Assembly: GCF_009727055.1 (NCBI RefSeq)
Contig: NC_052351.1
Location: 10,717,203 to 10,781,202, forward strand
Source of the DNA: Benincasa hispida
Lineage: Eukaryota > Streptophyta > Magnoliopsida > Cucurbitales > Cucurbitaceae
DNA: 64,000 nucleotides
Reading direction: 5' to 3'
Position 1 is the first letter of the stretch. Each line of letters starts with the position of its first letter. A program made the position numbers and the translations under genes. The notes under the pieces are model-generated. The model saw only the letters and a list, made by a program, of their open reading frames with translations. It was not told the origin of the DNA and did not search any database. Positions 1 through 10,552 of the stretch are shown piece after piece.

Positions 1-354
1 TATTTATAACACATACCATCTAACCGTTACAAGGTAAAGTTTGTTATATAAACTAAACTAGCTGAAATGGTATTTAAGTCACTGTTTTTACATATATTTG
101 ATTGAGTTGACGAGTGGCCTTAAAACATATTCTTCAGTTTTTCATTGGAGAGAAGAATTTTTTGAACTGTTTTCATCAAAGGCTCAATCGGTCAAATTAA
201 TGAGAGGGATCTCTTTCACAAAAATACAAAAGATAGTAATGTATAAGAAGATTTTTCAACTACAAAGTTAATAAATATCAGTATGACAAATGCCCTCCAT
301 ATGCTATACACTGACAAACAGAATTGTTAATACATCATGGATCCCCATAAAACC
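1..354. other. AT-rich sequence, no gene seen
   Basis: I see no open frame with recognisable homology, no RNA gene and no clear terminal repeat here. It lies between the window edge and a small MITE, downstream of the 3' end of CRK pseudogene A. Confidence 0.6.
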
Positions 355-357
355 TAA

Positions 358-703
358 GGGAACGTTTGGGGTAAGGAGTTGGTTATTATAGTCTTAGATT
401 ATTATAACTGGGTAATAATAGTTTGTGTTTGGGTGTAGACTATTTTAGTTTGGATTATAATAGTATGTGTTTAAGGTGTAAACTATTTTAGTTTGAGAAG
501 GAAATAGTAAATATTGTAGCAAAAAACAAAAAAAAGAATGATGAATGTAAAATAGTAAAATCTATAGCAAATAGTAAATAATGTAGTAAATAGAGGTTTT
601 GAATTAGTGTTATATGTAGCTAATTGGGGAATACAAAATAGTATTTACTGTAGCAAGAGGTGATTATTATAGTTTTAAGATAGTCCTTGCCCCAAATACA
701 TCC
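358..703. mobile_element. Tourist-like MITE (PIF/Harbinger type)
   Basis: A 346-bp non-coding AT-rich element. Its left end reads GGAACGTTTGGGGTAAGGA and the reverse complement of its right end reads GGATGTATTTGGGGCAAGGA, so the ends are imperfect terminal inverted repeats. It is flanked on both sides by TAA (355-357 and 704-706), the 3-bp target duplication usual for PIF/Harbinger elements. The interior is rich in TAGTAAAT/TTATTATAG words. It encodes nothing, so an autonomous Harbinger element elsewhere would have mobilised it. The family assignment rests on the TSD and ends only. Confidence 0.7.
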
Positions 704-1546
704 TAAGAAACCAACAATAGATGGTATTCGACAATATTTCATCAAAGATTGTCTTTGATGCTCTATTTAACTATAAATACATACAAATGACTCACTAAAA
801 AAAACATTCAAATTTATATATTAATTTACCAGCATATGCCAATGATGATCTAGTGAGGGTAGAGCTCAGTACTTGGAACTTCGTTCTCTGAAGTTTGAAT
901 GGATTTGGTTTTAGAACAACTAGCCTGAGTCATTTCTAGCTATCTGTCATTCATCTGCTTCAACATTGTGCTACATTCATATGTATCTATCCATGAAGAA
1001 TGCAGGTTCATGAGTATAGGAAAATAAACAAATATGTACTTACTATGTTCCTACAATCTACTTGTATTGCCTTCAGTCTCTTCTACTTTGAACAATCTTG
1101 TCATACCAAAATCTGCAATCTTTGGATTCATTTATGCATCTAATAAAATATTGCTAGTTTTGAGATCCCAATGAATAATTTGAAGGCATGAATCTCATAC
1201 AAGGCCATTTATGATTTTCTATAGTTTTTCCCAATCTAGGAGTGTTCGCTTTCCAAAATCTACGTTTTCAAGATCCATATATGTTTAATAATTTAGAAAG
1301 GATGCCTTTTTCAATTTGTATAGACCAAAGCAAGAACAAAGGTTTTACCAAATATGAAGTGGTCAAGGTTACCATTTGGTACAAATTCATATAACATATG
1401 AAAAGACTTTCACTTCCATGCAAGCAGAATCCCAACAACGTATCCAAGTTTCGATGTTGAAGTTTGACCACCAAAAGGACTCCGTTTTGAATTCAACGTT
1501 CTCCCTATTGTGAATTATGAGCAAGTCTCTTCACTTCCTTCATTTT

Positions 1547-1796
1547 TGTTGTTCTAACTAATGAGGGGAAAATGAGAAAAATGGGAAGTGTATAAATTTC
1601 ATTCTAGAAAACTCCATATAAATACATATCTTAAGTCTAAAAATAGATTCCACAATGTTAACAACTAATCTCACCAACTCCATAAGAATAGGAACATAGA
1701 CTTGACTACAACTAAAAATAACTTCAACTATTTCCTAGAAACTAGAAATTGACTAGACCAACTCAAAAACTAATTTGCAGTTTTGAGTTACTAACA
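1547..1796 (-). repeat. Copia-1 3' LTR
   Basis: A 250-bp terminal repeat, TG...CA, matching the copy at the other end with about 15 substitutions and no length change. The polypurine tract lies immediately to its right on the minus strand. Confidence 0.93.
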
Positions 1797-3243
1797 TTCT
1801 CCTCCTAACCCAAATACTGCAAACACCTAACTTGCTCCTAAGAACTTGAAAATGACTCACACAAAAAGACTTAGTGAAGATATCAGCTATTTGCTCTTCT
1901 GAGCTGCAATGTACCAACTGCACTTCTCCTTCCTTCTGCATCTCTCTCAGAACATAATACTTGATCTTAAAATGTTTGGTCCTTCCATGAAAAAATGGAT
2001 TCAATGAAATGGCTAAAGTGGCTTAATTATCCACAAACACCTTCACACACTTTTCCTGCTTCAGATGCAAGTCATGCATCAATCTCTTCAACCAAATAGC
2101 TTGGTTGACAACTGTCTTCGCTGCAATGAATTCATCTTCTACAGTTGACTAAGCCACTGTATCTTGCTTTTTTGAACACCATAAGAAATATCTTGAGCCA
2201 AAAGTGAAACAGTAGCCAGAGGTGCTCTTCAATCATCTAATGACCTAGCCCAATCACTATCTAAGTAGCCTTGTAACTCAAAATTTTCAACTTTACTAAA
2301 TTTGATCCCAAAAGACAGTGTGCCTTTCAAATATCTCATAACCCTTTTTCTAGCAACCATATGATTCTTGCTTGGACAGTGAAGAAATCTAGATAAGACA
2401 CTTATAATGTACATAATGTCAGGCCTAGTGGATGTGAGATATATGAGGCATCCAAGTAGACTTCTGTACACATTCTCATCGGCAGGTTCCTCTTCATCAT
2501 CCTTTTACAACTTCTCCTTCTGAATCATCGGAGTGTTCACACTCTTACACTCTTCCATATTGAACCTCTTTCAATATCTCTCTTACATACTTCTTGTGAC
2601 AGAGGAGCATTTCATTATTCCTTTGCTGAATCTCCATACCTAGGAAGTAATGCATCAGACCTAGACCAATCATCTCAAACATCTTCATCATTTCTTGCTT
2701 GAATATCTCTATTTAAACATCATCACTTCCTGTCACTAGCAAGTCATCGACATAGAGAGATACAATCACAATAGTAGTACTTGATTTCTTCACATAGAGT
2801 GTGGATTCACTTAGACTCTTCACAAAATCCAGGTTCAGCAAGTGATCATCCATCTTGTTGTACCATGCCCTAGGAGTTTGCTTTAACAAATAGAGAGCCT
2901 TCTTCAACAAATAAACCTTCTACTCTTGTTCTGGTATGATGAATCTGTCTGGTTGCTCAACATAGATCTCTTCTTCTAACACTCCATTTAGGAATGTTAA
3001 CTTCACATCTAGCTGATACACCTTCCATCCATGCTGGGCTGACATAGCCAGTAGCAACCTGATTGTGTCCATTCTTGCAACTGGTGTAAAAGTCTCAGAA
3101 AAATTAATCCCCCAGACTTGTGCATACCCTTTTACCACTAACCTGACCTTCAGCTTGTTCACAGAGCCATCTGGGTTCAATTTGGTTTTGAAAACCCATT
3201 TGACTCCAATCACTTTCCTGTTTGCAAGCTTCTTCACCAGCTC
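1797..3243 (-). pseudogene. pol: Copia-1 reverse transcriptase and RNase H remains
   Basis: Minus strand. The RT (RVT_2) N-terminal part at ~2920-3237 shows [30 protein letters not shown] and [20 protein letters not shown]. The catalytic centre at ~2713-2910 reads [10 protein letters not shown] and is intact. The RT C-terminal part (TSTRPDIMY, VMRYLKGT, DSDWA) is at ~2229-2471, and RNase H with the tail (HFKIKYYVLRE, EEQIADIFTKSF) at ~1840-2010. Stops and frame changes separate these blocks. The upstream end of RT lies only a few bases from the GAG-pre-integrase block, so the ~1 kb that should encode the integrase core is gone. Product not functional. Confidence 0.85.
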
Positions 3244-3825
3244 CTATGTATTGTTTTTCTCTATCATACTTAACTCTTCCTTCTGCAGATATTGCAACCC
3301 TTTCTGATGAAAATGCCCCAACCTCTTGTGCAATAACTCAGTGTCATTCACTTCACACTTGAAAGCTATCTGAACCTTTTCGAGTAGATCCAACGAGAAG
3401 CTCTTGTGCTGCATCTTTATTTTAAACAACTCATTCCCATTGGAATAAGAAATGAGGCACTTTCCTTGTTCCAACAACACTTTGAATCCCTTCTCTGCTA
3501 ACTGACCAACCCTTAATAAGTTTTTATCAATTTTAGGGACAAACAACACTTCGGTAATCAACTTGGTTCCAACACAGCTCTCTATTGACACTGTGCCCTT
3601 CCCCTTTACTTCTAAATACTCACTGTCTCCTTGTCATTTGATTGATACACCCACTATTAAGAAACCAACCATCATATTGAGTGACTGATAAGAAACAAGT
3701 AGCCACAAAGAGTTGATCTTCTTCTTGTTGTACTACAACATGTGCTCCTCCTTGCTGTCGAGTTTTTGCTTCCTTATAGAATCGTTCAATGTGCCCCAAT
3801 AAATGACATCTTCTACACTTCACTT
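3244..3825 (-). pseudogene. pol: Copia-1 protease and GAG-pre-integrase remains
   Basis: Minus strand. The protease active-site region reads WFLNSGCINQMT, with Asn in place of the catalytic Asp of the usual D-S-G. A zinc knuckle just upstream reads CRRCHLLGHIERFY, with the last Cys replaced by Tyr. Downstream, VLFVPKIDKNLLRVGQL and LLHKRLGHFHQKGLQYLQK are typical of the segment before integrase. The frame ends at the junction with RT, with no integrase catalytic domain between. Confidence 0.82.
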
Positions 3826-4705
3826 TTGGCCTTCTCTAGTATCTGAAATATGGATGATTCTACTTCCCACAGTGCTTTCATGTACTACCAGCATCCTTTG
3901 CAGCAGACCCTGAGCTACTGTTACCACTTCCCTTCTTCCCTTTCCCCTTTTCTCTTTTCCACCTTCTCCTTATTGCACTCTAGCTTTCAATGCCCCCTCA
4001 ACGCTTCCTTCTTGTCTCATCAACCTCATCTCCTCTTGTGCTAGCATAGCACTAACCACTTCTATCACCTTGAGTTTTGAGAGGTCTTTAGTATTTTCTT
4101 AGGAAGCAATGGTTGCTTCATGTCTCTTAGGTACTGAAACTAGAATCTTTTAAACCAATCTATTGTCAGATAAATTGGTTCATAATGCTCTTGCCTTGTT
4201 AGCAATCCCAATGAACTTATCTGAGTACTCTTGAATGGACTCAGAATCCTTCATTTGCATTTTCTCGAATTCTTGCACCAAGTTCAACACTTTCATGCCT
4301 TTAATTTTCTCATCACCTTCATACTCACTTTTGAGGAACTCCCAAATCTCCTTTGCCGACTTCAAGGCCATAATTCTGTTGAATATGGCGAGAGACACAA
4401 TTGCATATAAGCAAGCTTGAGCTTTTGTCTTCCTGGTGACCCTCTCCTTTTGAGTCGATCTGATGTATTATTGGGTTATGAGGAAGTAGAGCAATCTCAT
4501 AGTCTTGCTCAATTGCTTCCCAATAATCACAACCCTCCATGTAGGCTTTGCATTCTGATAGCCTATTCCTGATAGTTTTCACCATCAAACACAGATGGAA
4601 CCAATGAAGAAAGATTGTTTGATCCTAATTCCATCTCTAACAACTCTCACAGGTGTATCACTCAATTTCTCTCAGAGATATTTCACTGATTCTCACTCAC
4701 AGATC
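3826..4705 (-). pseudogene. gag: Copia-1 gag (UBN2 type)
   Basis: Minus-strand capsid-like region of UBN2 type, which in active elements forms the virus-like particle. Recognisable words include VKTIRNRLSECKAYMEGCDYWEAIE, here broken by a frameshift, ALKSAKEIWEFLKSEYEGDE and MKVLNLVQEFEKMQMKDSES. At least one frameshift near 4390 splits it and further stops follow. It begins shortly after the primer binding site. Confidence 0.78.
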
Positions 4706-4720
4706 CCTTAAGAATTGAGT

Positions 4721-4733
4721 GCTCTGATACCAA
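4721..4733 (-). other. Copia-1 primer binding site
   Basis: The minus strand reads TTGGTATCAGAGC directly next to the right LTR. This is the usual plant Copia site complementary to the 3' end of initiator methionine tRNA, and it fixes the element's orientation. Confidence 0.88.
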
Positions 4734-4983
4734 TGTTGTTCTAACTAATGAGAGGGAAATGAGAAAAATGGGAAGTGTATAAATTTCATTCTAGAAAACT
4801 CCATATAAATACATATCTTAAGTCTAAAAATAGATTTCACAATGTTAGTAACTAATCCCACTAACTCTACAAGAATAGGAACCTAGACTTGACTATAACT
4901 AAAAATAATTTCAACTATTTCTTAGAAACTAAGAATTGACTAGACCAACTCAAAAACTAATTTGCAGTTTTGAGTTACTAACA
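4734..4983 (-). repeat. Copia-1 5' LTR
   Basis: A 250-bp repeat, partner of the one at the left end of the element, next to the primer binding site and followed by the ATTTT target duplication. Confidence 0.93.
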
Positions 4984-5573
4984 ATTTTGTTGTCCATTGA
5001 AAATATAAGATAAGAATATCACTTTACGTCTAATTCTCAGCACCCCCATTGATTAAAACTCTTTAATTCATTTTGTAATCAGATCCAACCTGTGATTGGT
5101 TGCAATTTTAATGGTGTCAAAATCACATTGAATTGTCTCCACACTACTAATTTCATCAGTGGCATCTCCAAGAGCAGCACCTAAGAGTAGATTAAGACAT
5201 GAACATCAAATTCCATTTGTAGGATTAGAGCTACCAAGTACCTTTGAGAAAATACACGATCAAAGCCAAACTGCCATTGGGGGAAAAAAAAAGAAGAAAG
5301 ACGGAGGAATCATAAAACACTCACTTAAAAATTTGTGTAGTGCTTTTTTGTGCCTTGGCTTCCTCAATCTCACAAATCATGCAAATGCCAACGAGAATGT
5401 TGGCTGAATTGATGGACACCGCAGCTACAACCGTTCTAGCAGTATTGCCATTATTTCCTGGGAAATAAGTAAAGCGGGATAAAAGAAAGCTGGGCTAATA
5501 TGGGGTCACGTGTGAAATTGATCCAATTGATCCAATTGATCCAACTAGAGCGATGATTTAGTTTGTTGCAAAT

Positions 5574-7165
5574 TGTTATAGTTATAATATTAGGAATTTT
5601 TCATTGTTGTAAATATTTTTAAATACTTTTTTATATTTAAAAAGACATCTTGTTATATTTTTCTTTTATACCCTTTTTTATGTTTTTTTTCTTTGGTCAC
5701 TCTTGTACACTTGTATATACTCATTCTGATTCTATCAAACCTAGGAGTTTTATATGGTATCAGAGCTCTAGAAAATCAGGGTATTTTTTTTTCTAAAACT
5801 CTAGGGTTTGAAAATTAGGGTTTTATGAACGATTGGATTTATACTTTTGCTCAGCGCTGCCAGCTTCCATTTGTTCTCCATCGTCAACTGTGGTCGGAAA
5901 AAGGTGGGACATTTTTCTTTGCTATTTTTCTACACCCCCTAGTCCATTGAGGAGCCTAGCTATCGATGTACAGAACCCCAAAGTTTGATGTCCATCTGAC
6001 CAGTGTGTGAGGCTCACGCGCGGTCTCTTCCTTCTGTCGTCGATCTACGCGTCGACGTATGTAGGCGTGTGTGCCACCTATTTTTGCTCGTCTTTTGTAG
6101 GTGTCATCGAGTTGCTTCCTTTCTTTGGTGGTATGTTTGTTTGGGCTACATACTTACTGTTTATGGTTCATTGAAGAAAAAATAATCTCTTCCATAAATT
6201 AGGGTTTGCTTCTCTTCTGTCTAGTGTTTCTTTTTTTAGGTAATACCTAACAAGAAACCAATATTCATGTTTGAGATGATTCCTATGGAGTCAAAAGTAA
6301 CTAATCACGAGTTGAATGAATCAAATTACTATTCATGGAGATCAAATGTTCACCACTTTATTAGGAGCATTGAGATGAGTGATCACATCATGAAAGAGCC
6401 ATCAACTGATGCTACTAAAAATATTTGGTGGTGGGACGATTCAAGAATGTTTCTACAAATCAAGAATTCTATTGACCATGAAATCATTGAGTATAGCGAA
6501 TCAGTCAAGGAATTATTGGAATATTTGAATTTTCTTTATTATAGGAAAGAGAACATTAATAGAGTGTTTGATGTTTGTAAGACTCTATATCAACTCGATC
6601 AAGGAGAGAAATCTCTTACAATTTATTTTATGGAGGTCAAAAATACATGTGCATAATTCAATGCCTTGATGCCAATTAACATGGATCCAAAAGTTCTAAT
6701 GGCTCAACGTGAAAAGTTGTTCATCATGAGTTTCTTAGTTGGTCTTGCACCTAAATATGAGATGGCCAAAGTTGTTCATCTGATTCTAGTATTGTTTTGA
6801 TTGGATGCACGCAGTGTTTTGATTGGGTGCACAAATGATTATAGAGGTAATAAGGGGTTTGATCAAATAGCTCCAAACGTTATCCCAATAACCAACGATC
6901 AAATTTAGGAGATGTTTGTAAACTTGGCCATGCGAAATGTGAATGCAAAAATTATTGAATAAGGGTCAGAGGGAGTGACAGGACCATTACCATTTTCACA
7001 TAGGAGTTTACTAAACTTCAATAGTATCAAGAGTTATTGATGACATCATGTTCTACTCCTATTATTGCCATCGTAGAGACAGGTAACACCTTTAAATGCT
7101 TCTTTCCTCCCATTCGAAATGGATCATTGAGTCTGGCCATATGACAAGTAATCCTAGTTTGTACA
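5574..7165 (+). mobile_element. Copia-2, 5' part of a Copia element
   Basis: A plus-strand Copia fragment inserted beside CRK pseudogene A. An LTR-like stretch of about 180 bp starts TGTTATAGTTATAATATTAG and ends just before TGGTATCAGAGCTCT (~5755), a Met-tRNA primer site. A leader and gag follow, up to the first part of protease. Sequence then switches abruptly to the intron of CRK remnant B. Integrase, RT, RNase H and the 3' LTR are missing, so no target duplication can be tested. The exact 3' break is approximate. Confidence 0.75.
6267..7160 (+). pseudogene. gag: Copia-2 gag and start of protease
   Basis: The first 129 codons are open and look like Copia gag of the Retrotran_gag_3/UBN2_3 type: LNESNYYSWRSNVHHFIRS near residue 16, a WWWDDSRMFLQIKNSI segment, then YHRKEN-like and LYQLDQGEKSLTIYFMEVK. 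A stop follows, but homology continues through PKVLMAQREKLFIMSFLVGL. Near 7110-7150 a protease-like KWIIESGHMTSNPSL appears. It has Glu where the catalytic Asp is expected, and the three residues that normally precede HMT are missing. Dead gene, cut off by a deletion. Confidence 0.75.
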
Positions 7166-7169
7166 GACT

Positions 7170-7950
7170 AAATAAGGGAGAATAAAGTTTATACCAAATA
7201 TAAACTGGTCAAGGCTTCCATATTTGGTACAAATTCATATATGAAAAGTCTTTCACTTCCTTGCAAGCAGAATCCCAATAGCCTAACCAAGTTTCAATGT
7301 AGAAGCTTGACAACCAAAAGGACTTCATTTTTTTAATTCAACATCTCCTTGTGAATTATGTGCAAGAGCCTACCCTGAAAATATAAAATAAGAATATCAC
7401 TTTACTCCTCATTCTCTACGACCCCATTGATTACTACTCTTTAATTCAACTCATACCATGTAAACAGCTCCAAATCCACCCAGTCCTAGCTTATTTTCAC
7501 TTGAGAAGTCATTGTTTCAATTTTAATGGTGTCAAAATCAAATTGAATTGTCTCCATACTGCTAATTTCACCAGAGGCATCTCCAAGAGCAACGCCTAAG
7601 AGTAGATTAAGACGTGAGCATCAAATTCCATTTGTAGGATTAAAGCTACCAAGCATCTTTGAAAAACTACACGATCAAAGCAAAATTGCCATCTAAGAAA
7701 AAAAGAGGAATTATATAACACTCACTTTCAAATTTTTGTAACGTTGTTTTGTGCTATCGCTTCCTCATTCTCAAAATGATGCAAATGCCAACAATGAGAA
7801 TGATAGCTGAAGCGATGAACACCACGACAATTATAATCGTTCAAGCGTATTGCCATTACTTCCTGGAAAATAAGACAAGGATAAAAAAAAATGGGTAATA
7901 TGGGGCCACGCATGTAATTGATCCAACTTCAGTGATTATTTAGTTTGCTG
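7170..7950 (-). pseudogene. CRK remnant B (three exons)
   Basis: Minus-strand duplicate of the middle of CRK pseudogene A. Recognisable blocks: the transmembrane exon (~7730-7870), the kinase-start exon (~7490-7590, reading SVETIQFDFDTIKI), and the N-lobe exon (~7190-7345) ending near [13 protein letters not shown] at a GTATAAAC splice donor. It is colinear with 4990-5560 plus 1350-1500 and lacks the catalytic loop onward. Its downstream end abuts Copia-2. It shows how CRK A looked before Copia-1 inserted. Confidence 0.8.
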
Positions 7951-8012
7951 CATACCAGGGAAGAAGCACAATATGTATGTATATTTTTAAATCAACGATT
8001 GGTTAAGCTAAT

Positions 8013-8125
8013 TATTTGAGTATTTTGTTATGATCTGTAACAATATCTTGTTAATTTATTTTCTCACTTCTTATATAAATATTGAGATATTGCTTAATAA
8101 AGAGAGGCGGAACTATTTTTATCTC
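8013..8125 (+). repeat. Copia-3 5' LTR (degraded)
   Basis: About 113 bp, matching the 3' part of the LTR at the other end of the element. It is shorter because an upstream stretch with an internal duplication is absent. TCTCGGAGC immediately downstream may be a decayed Met-tRNA primer site (usual TATCAGAGC). Confidence 0.7.
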
Positions 8126-8184
8126 GGAGCATAAATAGCGTCTTCCGTCTTTTCTCTGGTTTTTTCCCCTCATCTTCTTCCTCA

Positions 8185-8545
8185 TGACTAATCAAACTGT
8201 TCTTCCGTCCCGATCCTTCACGTCGAGAACAGTCTTCCACTCAAGTTTCTCTTGATCCCTTTGCTCTGCATCACAATGATACTTCTAATCTGGTTTTAGT
8301 CTCAGAACTTTTGTCACATGACAATTATGTAACATGGAGTCGTTCAATGCGTCTTGCCCTCTCGATCAAGAACAAACTTGGTTTCGTTGATGCATCCATA
8401 CAAAAACCTACTGATGTGACTCTTCCTCTGTGGATATGCAACAATCACATGGTTTCTAAGCCAATTTCTTCAAGTATTCCTTTTACCCATTCTGCTCACG
8501 AAGTTCGGACCGATTTGAAGAATCCCTTTTAGAAACGCAATGATT
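8185..8545 (+). pseudogene. gag: Copia-3 gag, 5' part
   Basis: Begins near an ATG (MTNQTVLP) and shows the conserved block LSHDNYVTWSRSMRLALSIK, then NKLGFVDASIQKP and AHEVRTDLKNPF, typical of plant Copia gag (UBN2_3 / Retrotran_gag_3). The frame stops at TAG in LKNPF-stop-KRN, just before the inserted LTR-like block. The rest of gag resumes about 1.1 kb downstream. Confidence 0.8.
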
Positions 8546-8664
8546 CTAGAATTTTAATGCCCTAAATCTCGAGGGTCTAGTTTGTAATTGAAATATTTTA
8601 TTTATTTAATAAAATATGAGATGTTTTATTTCACATTTAGTAATCATTTATAATTTAAATTAAT

Positions 8665-8722
8665 GACTATCTATAGCTTAAATATGGTTGATAGACTATC
8701 TATAGCATAAATATGGTTGACA
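8665..8722. repeat. 29-bp tandem duplication
   Basis: Two adjacent copies beginning GACTATCTATAGC and ending GGTTGATA or GGTTGACA, differing at two positions. Confidence 0.85.
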
Positions 8723-8747
8723 GATGTTGAATAATATAATTAAAGCA

Positions 8748-8810
8748 CTTTAATTAATTATTCAAGTATAATTGGAGCCCTTTAATTAATTATTCAAGTA
8801 TAATTGGAGC
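8748..8810. repeat. 31-bp direct duplication
   Basis: Two identical copies beginning CTTTAATTAATTATTC and ending TATAATTGGAGC, separated by one base. Confidence 0.85.
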
Positions 8811-9207
8811 TTCAAGGAGAATCAATTTTGGATTAATTTGAATTATTCAAAGTAATTGAGTTAATTAATTATAATGTGATATAATTAATTTAATTTAATT
8901 ATATAATATATAGATTATTTGAGAGGAAATAAATTTTTGTATATGATTCAAATATTAATTATGTGAATTGGATTTGTATAATTAAAATTAATATAAATGA
9001 GATTTATATTAAATATTATGTATTAATGAGAGAATGAAAACCATAGGTTAGTGTTTGATACAATATTAAACTATATGTTATAAGTTATATTTGATATATT
9101 ATATTGGTTAATATATATTATATGATAAAGTGGTTATCATATTATTTTGGGAGGGAGTTGTAACTTCCTCTCCTTTTTCTCTCTTATATACATGTCTAAT
9201 GGGTGGT

Positions 9208-9269
9208 GCACGGAGGAGTTGTACTCTCTCTCCATTTTGCACGGAGGAGTTGTACTCTCACTCCATTTT
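9208..9269. repeat. 31-bp tandem duplication
   Basis: Two adjacent copies beginning GCACGGAGGAGTTGTACTCT and ending CTCCATTTT, with one difference. Confidence 0.85.
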
Positions 9270-9625
9270 GAGTTTTTACAGAAAAGTTATGAGAGGAAAA
9301 ATATAGAATTTTTTTAAAAAAAAAAAAAAAAATCCTATGAAATTAGTTCTATCTTCTTCCCCTCTTTCTCTCTCAAACTCCATTCCTCCCTTCCAAAATA
9401 TCAAGGGCCTACAATTCCTTGAATTCTCATCCTAGAGAATACAGAGTAAGCTTTCGTGTTGGTGACCAAATTAGGATAACCAAATTAGGATAGAAATTGA
9501 TCTTCAAGGGTGATTATTTTTATTTCCTTTTCTTTCTTCTCAATTTCCATTAGCATGTTGTAAATTAAATTAAATGCAACATGTTTATATATGATTCTGT
9601 GACGTTCTGTAAAATTGGGATTTGG

Positions 9626-10245
9626 GACCGATTCCTACTTCCGCTTTGAACCTTCACGGGTTCATTCAAGAGTTAGCTACACTAAAACAAGATTTCGATT
9701 CGGTTTCCTTATACTTCTCAAAACTCAAAAGTATTTGGGATGAGTATATTACATACAAACCAGGATGTTCCTGGGCGCTGTATTCTTGTGGCGGTACCAA
9801 GAAAATTGAAGAATTTTTTCAATCTGAATATTTGATGTACTTCCTTATGGGTTTTGAACAAAGAATTTGGTCACACAAGATCTCAGATATTGCTGATGGA
9901 TCCCCCTCCATTGTTAATAAGGCCCTTTCTTTGATTGTTCAAGAAGAAGAGCAAAGAGGTTTATATGATTCTACTCCTTCCATTACTCTTGCTATGAGTA
10001 GTTCTACTTCAAATAATTCTCAGCACAATCAATATCACAATAACAATCGCTTTCGAAGCCAAAATTCAAATAATTGATCGGTTTGCACTAATTGTGGTTT
10101 CCAAGGGCACACTATAGACAAATGTTATAAGTTACATGGTTATCATCCTGGTCATCGCAAACATAATCAAAAGGCCTCAATTATTCAGACTCCTCAACAA
10201 CAGAAGAACACTATCCCTATCAATGCTAATTCAAGTACTGCTAAT
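9626..10245 (+). pseudogene. gag: Copia-3 gag, 3' part with zinc knuckle
   Basis: The gag frame resumes with LHGFIQELATLKQDFDSVSL, FSKLKSIWDEY and EYLMYFLMGFE, then a Ser/Asn-rich linker. After a stop (~10077) comes an intact zinc knuckle CTNCGFQGHTIDKC (C-x2-C-x4-H-x4-C), followed by YKLHGYHPGH, a signature of this Copia group. The knuckle binds the genomic RNA in active elements. Confidence 0.82.
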
Positions 10246-10552
10246 ATGACTTCCTCTGATGAGACTTTGTCTCAAGGTCACAGTATTCTCACAATGCTCC
10301 AATCAAAGCTTGAGGCCGTTAAGACATCTGTTGATACTACAAACACTTACTTAGCAGGTACTTGGTCTCATATTGTTCTTTCTAGATTGATACAGAATGA
10401 ATGGATTATAGATTTGGGCGCCTCCGCTCACATTTGTTTTACAAAAGCATCTTTCCAATCTTTGGATCCTATTATGACAACTATGGTCTTGCCTAATGGT
10501 TATAAAATCATTGTCAAATTTCCTGGTACTGTGCTGCTATTTGGTATATTAC
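10246..10552 (+). pseudogene. pol: Copia-3 protease region, cut by Copia-4
   Basis: Reads EWIIDLGASAHICF, the Copia protease site with Leu in place of Ser/Thr after the catalytic Asp (D-L-G rather than D-S-G). It continues through a strand reading VLPNGYKIIVKFPGTVLL. The frame is broken exactly at the ATTAC target site of Copia-4. The continuation (VLYA..FKYNLISISAL-like) is on the far side of that insertion near 19804. Confidence 0.8.

Larger units (their letters stand above)
1547..4983 (-). mobile_element. Copia-1 LTR retrotransposon, internally deleted
   Basis: A 3.4-kb Ty1/Copia element in minus orientation inserted in CRK pseudogene A. Both LTRs are 250 bp, start TG and end CA, and differ at about 15 positions by eye (~6%). 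A perfect 5-bp target duplication ATTTT flanks it (1542-1546 and 4984-4988). The primer binding site TTGGTATCAGAGC (initiator-Met tRNA type) abuts the right LTR, and a purine tract (GGGTTAGGAGGAGAAT on the minus strand) abuts the left LTR. Gag, protease, GAG-pre-integrase, RT and RNase H remains are present in order, but the integrase core is missing. Non-autonomous. Confidence 0.93.
850..5480 (-). pseudogene. CRK pseudogene A (DUF26 receptor-like kinase), split by Copia-1
   Basis: Minus-strand remains of a cysteine-rich receptor-like kinase gene, a plasma-membrane Ser/Thr kinase family. Visible from 5' to 3': the transmembrane exon (~5330-5460, GNNGNTARTVVAAVS then a hydrophobic run); the start of the kinase (~5060-5170, SSVETIQCDFDTIKIA); part of the N-lobe (~1400-1490, [20 protein letters not shown]); the catalytic-loop exon (~1040-1260) with HWDLKTSNILLD where HRDLKxxN is expected; and the C-terminus ending SENEVPSTELYPH before a TAG. 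The DUF26 ectodomain, the P-loop exon and the exon carrying GYMAPEY are absent or deleted. There are several in-frame stops. Copia-1 sits inside the N-lobe exon. Clearly dead. It is closest in layout to CRK C on the other strand. Confidence 0.85.
8546..9625 (+). mobile_element. Probable solo LTR (family X) inserted in Copia-3 gag
   Basis: About 1.08 kb of non-coding AT-rich DNA separating two halves of one gag frame. A likely start is TGCCCTAAATCTCGAGGG (~8562), and it ends near AAATTGGGATTTGGGA. The same end sequence, preceded by the same order of motifs (GGGAGGGAGT, a T/C-rich tract, TCCTCCCTTCC, GAGAATAC), recurs at 34228-34660. A related internal block recurs inverted at 40596-40745. This supports one LTR family. 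No open frame or primer site is visible. I could not find a convincing target duplication, so the exact ends are uncertain. It contains three tandem duplications of 29-31 bp. Confidence 0.55.

Noticed and set aside
6003..6185. 60-codon frame with many Cys between the Copia-2 primer site and gag
   Set aside because: Lies in the untranslated leader; no homology, and the Cys content is incidental.
8665..8810. CRISPR-like spaced repeats
   Set aside because: Each unit is present only twice and the units are adjacent; this is a eukaryotic LTR.
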